From Candidatus Kapaibacterium sp. (GTDB lineage: Bacteria; Bacteroidota; Ignavibacteria; Kapaibacteriales; UBA2268), in contig JAQUZU010000103.1 in assembly GCA_028691175.1 (NCBI GenBank), positions 1-6,727 on the forward strand: 6,727 nucleotides of DNA, written 5' to 3'. The position numbers and the translations under genes were made by a program. This document shows, piece after piece, positions 1 to 6,070 of the stretch. The notes beneath the pieces were generated by a model. It was not told where the DNA came from. It did not search any database and saw only the letters and a program-made list of their open reading frames with translations. Within the stretch, counting starts at the first letter, position 1. Every line of letters begins with the position of its first letter.

Positions 1-1183
1 GAATCATGTAATTGATCATTTTCAGTTTAACATAATCTTCGTGATAAAAATAATATCCTTTTGCGTTACCGTTGCGTGCTCCACTTCCGGAATCTTTGAT
101 TAAATACCAAGTAACACCGTCTTTTTCAGTATATCCGACGATATTGATTGCATGATCGTCGCCGGTGGTGCCGTTATCGAAACGGAACTGGCGGGCGTTT
201 TCGTCGATATATTCGCTCGGGATATCGAATGTAGGAATGATTGCGCAATCTTTCAGCGGCAGATAGCCGGCTTCTGAAACGTCGCCACCGATTGAAACCG
301 GATAGCCCGCTTTAACCGATTTTTTCAATGCGTCCATGAAAACATCTAACGGAACATTGTAATTATCGGTTTTGTGGCGCCAGTTATCAACTACGTCGTA
401 GTGCATTTTCGTGTAATACGGGCTTTGCATCAACGAAATAATCATTACATAGTCGTCCGGATTAATCTTCACTTCGTCGCGCAAGAAAGAGGTCGGAGTG
501 AATTTTTTTCCGTTATAGGTAAATTCGGTCGGCGGTTCGCCCATGTAGTCATTCATAATATTTTTGAGCGTAGTGAGGACATCGCCCTCATTCCATGCGT
601 GGTTTTTCTTTACGTTCTCAAGATAGCTGTTCATTTCGTCAAACATTTTTTCATGTCCGTAATGCACCTGTCCCGGTTGTAATCCGGTATAGACTTCTCT
701 CGGCATGCAACCGTATTTTTTCCAAATATCGATCGGACCGTCGTTCTGGCTACCCTGCATAAAGCCGGATTTTCCGCGAGTTTTAATAAATTCTTTTGCT
801 TTTTCGAGATATTCATTATAAACTGTATACATCTCGGAGAATTTGTACTGCTTTTTATAAAGTCTGTAGGCTTCATTTTCGAGATATGAAGTCGTTGCGA
901 AAGCCCAGCAAGTACCCGTATTTCCCTGCGAAATCGGCGCGTTATGCCATATTTTCGTAAATTCATCGAGGCTCTTCGGCAGATTCAGCCCGTCAGTAGA
1001 GGCAAAAAGTCTCTTTTTTGTTTCGGTTTTCGGGTTTTCAAAGTCTTCGATAGATTTTTCGATTTCCTTGAAATACGTATTTTCATACTGAATATACTCT
1101 ACTTTATCGTGGCGCGGAGCCGCTTCGAGCGTTATCGCAGAAGCAAGCATGCCGAGCACCGCAATCTTGTTTAATAGTTTCAT
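1..1183 (-). CDS. Secreted papain-fold (C1 family, bleomycin hydrolase/PepC-like) cysteine peptidase, C-terminus off the left edge
   Basis: The visible 394 residues begin with a Sec signal peptide (about residues 1-21, cleavage near LEA|AP), so the protein is exported, unlike cytosolic PepC. The catalytic block QGNTGTCWAF supplies oxyanion Gln86 and nucleophile Cys92. The catalytic His is His344 in DDHAINIVGY. The third position, in IKDSGSG, is Asp364 where papain and PepC have Asn. The Cys-His distance of about 250 residues and the segment around 144-165 (QGSQNDGPIDIWKKYG) match the C1B bleomycin-hydrolase/aminopeptidase C type rather than small papains. The reading frame is open to the edge; probably only a short tail is missing. 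ATG 1183 is chosen because AGGA lies 6 nt upstream, overlapping the folP stop region. It starts 10 nt after folP, so it is probably co-transcribed and perhaps translationally coupled. A peptidase role, periplasmic or surface, is family inference; substrate unknown. Confidence 0.88.
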   Translation of the reverse strand, partial: MKLLNKIAVLGMLASAITLEAAPRHDKVEYIQYENTYFKEIEKSIEDFENPKTETKKRLFASTDGLNLPKSLDEFTKIWHNAPISQGNTGTCWAFATTSYLENEAYRLYKKQYKFSEMYTVYNEYLEKAKEFIKTRGKSGFMQGSQNDGPIDIWKKYGCMPREVYTGLQPGQVHYGHEKMFDEMNSYLENVKKNHAWNEGDVLTTLKNIMNDYMGEPPTEFTYNGKKFTPTSFLRDEVKINPDDYVMIISLMQSPYYTKMHYDVVDNWRHKTDNYNVPLDVFMDALKKSVKAGYPVSIGGDVSEAGYLPLKDCAIIPTFDIPSEYIDENARQFRFDNGTTGDDHAINIVGYTEKDGVTWYLIKDSGSGARNGNAKGYYFYHEDYVKLKMINYMI

Positions 1184-1193
1184 TATTATTCCT

Positions 1194-1982
1194 TTATTTA
1201 TAATTAAGTGTATGATAAATCTTTCTTAGTTGTGCGTGCAATTCTACGTTATGCACCCGGATAATATCTACTTTGCGGTTCATCATCATCGAATGAATTA
1301 GCGCAGTTTGTTCATCGCGCAATTTTGGATCTTTGATATTAAATAATTTACCGATAAATGATTTGCGGGAAATTCCCAAAAGCATCGGCACATTCAGCCG
1401 TGCAAATTCGCTGTGGCGACGCAGCAGTTCAAGGTTATGTTCGAGCGTTTTACCGAATCCGATACCGACATCGCCGATAATTTGCTTCACTCCGGCTCGG
1501 CGGGCAAAATCGATTTGAGTTTGCAAAAATTCCGTTACTTCGGCTACGACGTCGCCGTATTCCGGATTATCCTGCATGTTTTCCGGCGTACCGATTGCGT
1601 GCATAATGACCAATCCTTTACCGAATTTCGCGACTATTTCGGCAATTTCCGGCTGCCAAGTCAAACCTGAAACGTCGTTTATGATGTCCGCACCGGCAGA
1701 AAGCGACGCCTCCGCAACCGCAGCCTTACGCGTATCTACGGAAATAACGACGTCCGGGTGCAATTTTTTTAATTTTTCTATAACCGGTACCACGCGTGCA
1801 ATTTCCTCGTCGTCGGGCACGCACTGCGACCCCGGACGCGTACTTTCGCCCCCAATATCAATTATATCCGCACCGCAAGCGAGCATTTCGCAAGCATATT
1901 CCACCGCAGACTGCACTACAGAATGTTCACCACCATCGGAAAATGAGTCCGGCGTAACATTCAATATCCCCATTATTTGCAT
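1194..1982 (-). CDS. folP: Dihydropteroate synthase
   Basis: This cytosolic TIM-barrel enzyme condenses p-aminobenzoate with dihydropterin pyrophosphate to give dihydropteroate in folate synthesis, and it is the sulfonamide target. From the chosen ATG it has 262 residues, close to short family members. All signature blocks are present in order: NVTPDSFSDGG (8-18), DIGGESTRPG (42-51), SVDTRK (81-86), INDVSG (101-106), MHAIGTPENMQ (127-137), DVGIGFGKT (171-179), GISRKSFIG (203-211) and IIRVHNV (240-246). The pterin and phosphate ligands Asn8, Asp83, Asn102, Asp171, Lys207, Arg242 and His244 are all in place. Two positions are less usual: Val172 where DPGIGFGKT is the common form, and Asn245 in what is usually RVHDV. 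An in-frame GTG at 2009 would add nine residues, but it would sit almost on the predicted transcription start, so ATG 1982 is preferred. The C1 peptidase follows 10 nt downstream. Confidence 0.96.
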   Translation of the reverse strand: MQIMGILNVTPDSFSDGGEHSVVQSAVEYACEMLACGADIIDIGGESTRPGSQCVPDDEEIARVVPVIEKLKKLHPDVVISVDTRKAAVAEASLSAGADIINDVSGLTWQPEIAEIVAKFGKGLVIMHAIGTPENMQDNPEYGDVVAEVTEFLQTQIDFARRAGVKQIIGDVGIGFGKTLEHNLELLRRHSEFARLNVPMLLGISRKSFIGKLFNIKDPKLRDEQTALIHSMMMNRKVDIIRVHNVELHAQLRKIYHTLNYK

Positions 1983-2011
1983 CACTCTATCCACTATGTA
2001 TTTACACACCG

Positions 2012-2049
2012 TACATTACAAAATTACAAAAATTTCAACGAAAAATTGA
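2012..2049 (-). promoter_or_regulatory. Candidate Bacteroidota-type promoter for folP
   Basis: Read on the minus strand, 2026-2019 is TAATTTTG, an exact match to the Bacteroidota -7 consensus TAnnTTTG. About 16-20 bp upstream there is a T-rich stretch (TTTTTC) but no clean TTTG -33 box. Transcription would start near 2012-2014, leaving a leader of about 30 nt before ATG 1982. The box lies in an 8-bp tandem duplication, TTTTGTAA twice. It is the only promoter-like element found between the 73-residue gene and folP. Predicted by eye only. Confidence 0.45.
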
Positions 2050-2086
2050 ATAATAAAATCCGATTTGCGCGTTACTTATTCAATTT
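2043..2086. repeat. 11-bp perfect inverted repeat between the yitT group and folP
   Basis: AAATTGAATAA at 2043-2053 is exactly complementary to TTATTCAATTT at 2076-2086, with 22 bases between. On minus-strand RNA it would form an A/U-rich stem ending in a run of five U. It could therefore be a weak intrinsic terminator for the upstream yitT / acetyltransferase / small-protein unit. The folP-proximal arm also lies about 30-40 bp before the predicted folP start, so a protein-binding operator is equally possible. The sequence does not decide between the two. Confidence 0.5.
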
Positions 2087-2176
2087 CGGAACGTGCTTCA
2101 AGTCCGACAATGTGCTTGGGCGAAATATTTTTTATATTTCTTCCTCAACTGCGTAATTTATTCGCCATGGCGCGGA

Positions 2177-2398
2177 CTATCGTTTAATATTAGAATCTTC
2201 GTGTTTTTTCCGATATTTTTCAAACTTATATTTTTCACGTATCGCACTCTGCTCATCCGGAGAAAGAGCGGAAAAATACGCTTTCCAGCCGGGACAAAAA
2301 TTTATATGCCATCGCCAAAATCTTCCGCCAAGCGATTTCGCGTTTTTATCGTATTTAGCCCGCATCGAGCAAGTTGCACATTGAGGTTTGTTTTCCAT
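2177..2398 (-). CDS. Small Cys/Trp-rich conserved-looking protein, unknown function
   Basis: A 73-residue soluble protein with no signal peptide or membrane segment. The N-terminal half holds CATC (Cys7, Cys10), then GRFWRWHINFCPGWK (25-39), giving three Cys, one His (His31) and three Trp in under 40 residues. The C-terminal half (45-73) is a charged, probably helical stretch rich in Lys and Glu. The CxxC plus H-x3-C arrangement could bind a metal such as zinc, but that is inference. I have the impression that short proteins with a WRWH..xCPGWK core recur in Bacteroidota and other phyla without an assigned function; this was not searched. ATG 2398 follows a purine-rich ribosome-binding site (GGGGAAG). 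It lies 16 nt after the acetyltransferase-like gene, so it is probably the last gene of the yitT unit. Confidence 0.8.
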   Translation of the reverse strand: MENKPQCATCSMRAKYDKNAKSLGGRFWRWHINFCPGWKAYFSALSPDEQSAIREKYKFEKYRKKHEDSNIKR

Positions 2399-2414
2399 AT
2401 TTCACTTCCCCTGC

Positions 2415-3068
2415 TTAGCGTTTTATAAATTTGTTTATTTCTTCTTCCAATATCAGAAAAACTTTTGAAATCAAATATCCGTCTGCAACTGCATGGTTCA
2501 TGCGGACAGTTACCGGCATCATCAGGCGTCCGTTTTCGTCGCGATATTTGCCCCAGTTGATCGTAGGCGGAAAATACAGATATCCGTCCGGCATTTCTAC
2601 GTTGAGCGAGTCATACGATATCCACGAAATATATGACGCATCGAACCAGTTCGGGTGATTCTGCATGTCGAGTTTGTAGTCACGGCTTTCCTTCGCGCGA
2701 GCAATATCAGCTACAGTCCCGGCATAAAATTTCTCATAATCTTCGAAATATTCGGTATAAACCGGCGTGCAGGTCTCCGTGTCGTCGTGGAAAATATACT
2801 GCGTAGGATTAATTTTGTCATACGCAATTAATTCGTTTGTCTCCCAAAGATAGCCCAAGCGATAGTCTTCGCGAGAATTTAATGTTTTAGCAAGCAAGTA
2901 AAGAAAATTGATGTAAAACTTGGTGCCGGTGCGTTTCGAATGCGCAACCAAGTCCGTCACGTCGATTCTGTTCGTAATCGATACAGAGCACTTGCAGTCT
3001 TCCGAAAAGTGACGGAAAACGCCCTTTCGGTAATATTTTTCTTTATCTATAATTTTATAATTTTTCAT
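2415..3068 (-). CDS. CatA-type (chloramphenicol acetyltransferase family) acyltransferase-like protein
   Basis: At 217 residues it has the length of type-A chloramphenicol acetyltransferases, cytosolic trimers that move acetyl from acetyl-CoA to a hydroxyl. Similarity runs end to end: the YYRKGVFRHF opening (Arg14 matches the structural Arg18 of CAT), KFYINFLYLLAKTLNS (50-65), the IFHDDTETCTPVYTEY block, WISYDSLNV (149-157, with Ser154 matching Ser148 of CAT), and the active site NHAVADG (191-197). His192 corresponds to the catalytic His195 and Asp196 to Asp199. The usual HHAVCDG reads NHAVADG here, so the second His and the Cys are replaced. The catalytic core is intact, but the drug-binding residues cannot be judged by eye; it may act on another substrate, and resistance should not be assumed. 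ATG 3068 follows the yitT stop by 2 nt without a clear Shine-Dalgarno, which suggests translational coupling. Confidence 0.87.
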   Translation of the reverse strand: MKNYKIIDKEKYYRKGVFRHFSEDCKCSVSITNRIDVTDLVAHSKRTGTKFYINFLYLLAKTLNSREDYRLGYLWETNELIAYDKINPTQYIFHDDTETCTPVYTEYFEDYEKFYAGTVADIARAKESRDYKLDMQNHPNWFDASYISWISYDSLNVEMPDGYLYFPPTINWGKYRDENGRLMMPVTVRMNHAVADGYLISKVFLILEEEINKFIKR

Positions 3069-3070
3069 CT

Positions 3071-4024
3071 TTATAATTTCTGTTTTGCGGCTTTTTGCTC
3101 TTTTTTACTTACCCAGCTTCCGTAAACTTCGCTGACATTTCCGGAGGTTATAAACGCGTTGATTTTCTCATCTGAGATAAGTTTCATAAGTTTCGTGAAT
3201 TCATATTTCGATAGCAGGACTTCAATTTCAATTTTCTTTTCGTTGCTGTATCCACCGGTAATTTCATAGAGAGTAACGCCGCGTACAAGCTCGTTGATAA
3301 TAAACTCGCGGATACGTTCGTGCTCCGGCGATATAATGCAGACGCGCTTTTTTTTGTTCAAACCCGCAGTGAAGTAATCGACCACCAAGCCGTTAATCCA
3401 TGTACCGATCAATCCCATCACAACCATGTGGAACGGGTTGATCGCAAACGCCGTGCAGCAAATCAAACCGCCGGCAACAGTTATGCTTACTCCAATATCG
3501 AAGTGCAGATATTTATTTACTATTTTCGCCATGATGTCAAGCCCGCCGGTCGAGGCATTAATACGGAAAAGCACAGCCTGTACAAGACTCAGCATCAGCA
3601 CAAAGGTCATCAAATCAAACCACGGATCGCCCATAACAGACGGAGTGCGCGAACCTTCGACCAAGAAATTCTCGTACGGAGCATATTTCTCGAACACGCT
3701 GATTATCGGACCAAGAATAAGTGCAGTATAGCATGTTTTTGCACCAAATTCTTTGCCGATCAAAAAATACGCCATCACCAGCAAAATCGCATTAACAACT
3801 AAAATCACAGTCGAAACCGGCAATTCATAACCGAGAACCTGCTCGGAAATTCCGCTGATCACAATCGAAAAACCGGAAATACTACCGATAATCAACTTGC
3901 TCGGTACCAAAAAATAATATACTGCCATACCGGTGAATATCATACCCAATGTCATAATGGTTAATTCCTTCCAGAATTTACCGGTAGCGAGCAGAGACGC
4001 AAAATTTGTCAACTTCGAATTCAT
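3071..4024 (-). CDS. YitT-family integral membrane protein with C-terminal DUF2179 domain
   Basis: A 317-residue inner-membrane protein. Hydrophobic segments lie at roughly 19-41, 50-68, 73-92, 97-111, 135-153, 178-196 and 199-217. The family-typical glycine-rich patches IIGSISGFSIV (45-55) and ASTGGLDIMAKI (157-168) are present. A soluble domain follows, about 227-302, with GVTLYEITGGYS, KINAFITSGNVSEVYG and a lysine-rich end; it matches DUF2179, which faces the cytoplasm in family models. The biochemical role of YitT proteins is not established, and no substrate is proposed here. The frame stays open to an ATG at 4174, but those 50 extra codons encode a polar, Arg/Asn-rich stretch unlike the family N-terminus. 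ATG 4024 has AAAGGG 6 nt upstream. First gene of a leftward unit with the acetyltransferase-like and small proteins, and divergent from batD. Confidence 0.93.
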   Translation of the reverse strand: MNSKLTNFASLLATGKFWKELTIMTLGMIFTGMAVYYFLVPSKLIIGSISGFSIVISGISEQVLGYELPVSTVILVVNAILLVMAYFLIGKEFGAKTCYTALILGPIISVFEKYAPYENFLVEGSRTPSVMGDPWFDLMTFVLMLSLVQAVLFRINASTGGLDIMAKIVNKYLHFDIGVSITVAGGLICCTAFAINPFHMVVMGLIGTWINGLVVDYFTAGLNKKKRVCIISPEHERIREFIINELVRGVTLYEITGGYSNEKKIEIEVLLSKYEFTKLMKLISDEKINAFITSGNVSEVYGSWVSKKEQKAAKQKL

Positions 4025-4201
4025 GTAATACCCTTTCGCTTTTATTGATTTTCTTTTTGGAGAATATAGACGATTAAATTTGAATATTATTAAAAATAAC
4101 TCGCTGTTGTTTGCCGCACGAGTTCTCGTCTTTGTCTGCACTAATCTCCACACTCGATCGTCTAGAATTTTCAAGAAGTATAATTTTTATTGCTAAACAA
4201 A
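4025..4201. promoter_or_regulatory. Divergent promoter region between yitT and batD
   Basis: This 177-bp A/T-rich region separates two genes reading outward, so it must hold promoters for both. On the plus strand TATAAT at 4179-4184, or the overlapping TAATTTTT, one mismatch from TAnnTTTG, could serve batD, but it would leave a very short leader and has no clear upstream box. On the minus strand TATATTCT near 4068-4061 is a poor candidate for yitT. An 8-bp inverted repeat, TAGACGAT at 4067-4074 and ATCGTCTA at 4157-4164, flanks the region. A 6-bp hairpin AACTCG/CGAGTT lies at 4098-4124. No RNA gene or small protein was recognised. Confidence 0.4.
4031..4036 (-). promoter_or_regulatory. Ribosome-binding site that fixes the yitT start
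   Basis: On the minus strand AAAGGG is followed by six bases and ATG 4024. This strong Shine-Dalgarno match is the main reason to start the YitT protein here rather than at the in-frame ATG at 4174. Confidence 0.65.
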
Positions 4202-6070
4202 ATGAACTCGTTATCGAATAAATTCGCATTCTTTATTTTGGTTTTTCTTGCTGGAATGCAATCGGTATTCGCCGCAAATTTCAAGGCATCTGCAAACCCG
4301 AACCGCCTCGAAGTCGGGCAGCAACTGCAAATTACGTTCGAAGTGAACAGCACTAACGTCTCCGGATTTAAAGCTCCGGTTTTCAGGAATTTCTCCGTTC
4401 TCGCCGGACCGAGCCAATCGAGCTATACGCAGATTATTAATAATCGCGTCTCGCAGTCGTATTCATATTCGTATGTTTTGAAAGCCGAAAAAGAAGGCAC
4501 TTTTACCATTCCGCCGGCAGACATTAAAGTTGATGGCAACCTGATGCACTCGAACAGCGTCCAAATCACAGTAACGAAAGCGGATCCGAACCGGTTAGCC
4601 GCCGAAAAGAAAAAGAAGGACGAGCAAGATAAAGCAAACAAAGATCTTGACAAGCAGGCAAAGGAAATTATCGCGAAAAATCTTTTCATGCGGCTCAGCG
4701 TAAATAAAAATTCCGCCTATAAGGGCGAGCCGGTCTATGCGTCATATAAGTTATATGTTCATCCGGAGCTTAATCTGCTCAACATTGCCGCCCCAAAGAT
4801 GCCGGTTTATAACGGTTTTTGGTCGCAGGAAATCGATATTTCGCAAATCGCATTCACTTCTACCGAGACAATTAACGGCACACGCTATAAAGTCGCAGAC
4901 TTGAAGAAAGTTCTGCTGATCCCGCAGCAAACCGGCAACTTGGTCGTCGAACCACTTGAAATGGAATTTACAGTCCGCCTCCGCACGCAGAGTAATTCGC
5001 GCCGACGCGGCAGCTTCTTCGACGATTTCTTTGACGATCCGTTTGCGTCAAATTACAAAGATTTTAAGTATAACGGCAAATCCGCCTCCGCAAAAGTTAA
5101 TGTCAAGCCGCTTCCGGAACCGCTTCCGACGGAATTCGGCAACGCAGTCGGCGATTATAAATTTACTACAACCATCGACAAGACAAAACTCAAAACTAAC
5201 GAGCCGGTCAGCCTGCGGATGAAGATTTCCGGCATCGGCAATCTGAAACTCGTTCAGGCTCCGCTCATCAATTTGCCGACAGATTTCGAGCAATTCGAGC
5301 CGAAAATTAACGATAAAATCGCTATGTCCGCCGCCGGAATGAGTGGCGAAAAGGATTTTGAATATATCATTATTCCGCGAAGTGCCGGAAAATTCACGAT
5401 TCCGTGCGCGAAATTCGTCTATTTTGATTACGAAAAAGGCAAATATATTACGCTGAATTCGGACGACATTCAAATTGAAGTCGAAAAGGGACTTTACGCA
5501 AACTACGGCACAAATTTGCAAGATGTAGCACTGCTAAACTCAGATATTCGTTTCATCAAGCCTGAAAGTGATTTTTGGCAAATCGGTTCTCACACGCTGA
5601 CCTCGCCATATTTCATTATCGCAATATTAATTCCGCTGGGTGCGTTCATATTTTTGATTTTATACAAACGTCGCAAAGAAGAACGTCGCGACAATATCGG
5701 CGTATATAACGCTAAAAATGCCGCAAAATACGCCAAAAAGCGTTTTGCTTATGCTCGCAAAGAACTCGAGAACGGCAATCCCGACGCGTTCTATACCGAA
5801 GCACACAAAGCAATGTTGGAATATTTAGGCTTTAAATTTGAAATGCCGGCGGCAGAACTCACCAAGGAAAATATTCTCCGACTAATGTCCGAAAAAGCCG
5901 GCGACGACGGCACAGCAACTGCGGAGCTTGCCACAGACTATATTGCAAAGTGCGAATTTGCACGCTACGCTCCGTCGGGGGCGGTCGGCAGCCCACAAGA
6001 GTTACTTGCCGAAGGCGAAAATATCATCATAAATTTCGAGCAAATTCTCGCGAAAGGACGGAAAGCATAA
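4202..6070 (+). CDS. batD: BatD, Bacteroides aerotolerance-type membrane protein
   Basis: 622 residues, the usual BatD length. A signal peptide (1-24, cleaved after SVFA) leads into a long periplasmic region of repeated beta-sandwich (oxygen-tolerance domain) units. It has family hallmarks: EVGQQLQITFEV near the N-terminus, EGTFTIPPADIKV, FFDDFFDD (272-279), SGIGNLKL, and RSAGKFTIPCAKFVYFD. One transmembrane helix spans about 469-488, followed by RKRR-type basic residues. The cytoplasmic tail (489-622) carries the conserved CEFARYAP motif at 584-591. A Lys/Asp-rich linker lies at 126-159. BatD is thought to work with BatA, BatB, BatC, BatE and a MoxR ATPase in envelope stress or oxygen tolerance; the mechanism is not settled. 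ATG 4202 is chosen over TTG 4190 because it starts exactly at the signal peptide. No Shine-Dalgarno is evident, and an A/T-rich leader without one is common in Bacteroidota. Its stop overlaps the batE start. Confidence 0.93.
   Translation: MNSLSNKFAFFILVFLAGMQSVFAANFKASANPNRLEVGQQLQITFEVNSTNVSGFKAPVFRNFSVLAGPSQSSYTQIINNRVSQSYSYSYVLKAEKEGTFTIPPADIKVDGNLMHSNSVQITVTKADPNRLAAEKKKKDEQDKANKDLDKQAKEIIAKNLFMRLSVNKNSAYKGEPVYASYKLYVHPELNLLNIAAPKMPVYNGFWSQEIDISQIAFTSTETINGTRYKVADLKKVLLIPQQTGNLVVEPLEMEFTVRLRTQSNSRRRGSFFDDFFDDPFASNYKDFKYNGKSASAKVNVKPLPEPLPTEFGNAVGDYKFTTTIDKTKLKTNEPVSLRMKISGIGNLKLVQAPLINLPTDFEQFEPKINDKIAMSAAGMSGEKDFEYIIIPRSAGKFTIPCAKFVYFDYEKGKYITLNSDDIQIEVEKGLYANYGTNLQDVALLNSDIRFIKPESDFWQIGSHTLTSPYFIIAILIPLGAFIFLILYKRRKEERRDNIGVYNAKNAAKYAKKRFAYARKELENGNPDAFYTEAHKAMLEYLGFKFEMPAAELTKENILRLMSEKAGDDGTATAELATDYIAKCEFARYAPSGAVGSPQELLAEGENIIINFEQILAKGRKA

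Noticed and set aside
1983..2009. GTG start for folP at 2009
   Set aside because: It would lie almost on the predicted transcription start and has no ribosome-binding site. ATG 1982 gives a normal short DHPS N-terminus.
1576..2049. 157-residue open frame on the plus strand
   Set aside because: It lies opposite folP, which is conserved along its whole length, and its translation has no recognisable domain.
2122..2140. 7-bp A/T hairpin GAAATAT/ATATTTC
   Set aside because: The stem has one G-C pair per arm and no U-tract on the minus strand; too weak to call a terminator.
2163..2172. Palindrome CGCCATGGCG just after the small-protein gene
   Set aside because: A 10-bp palindrome without loop or context; no matching copy noticed elsewhere in the window.
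3320..3802. 160-residue open frame on the plus strand
   Set aside because: It is antisense to the YitT gene, with no family features in its translation.
4098..4124. 6-bp hairpin AACTCG/CGAGTT in the divergent region
   Set aside because: Short stem with a 15-nt loop and no T-tract; expected by chance and not a terminator position.
4025..4174. N-terminal 50-residue extension of the YitT protein from ATG 4174
   Set aside because: The extension is polar and Arg/Asn-rich, unlike the family N-terminus, and covers most of the divergent promoter region. ATG 4024 has a good ribosome-binding site.
4190..4201. TTG start for batD four codons upstream
   Set aside because: A rare start codon without supporting signal; ATG 4202 directly opens a typical signal peptide.
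5048..5521. 157-residue open frame on the minus strand
   Set aside because: It is antisense to batD, with no recognisable domain.
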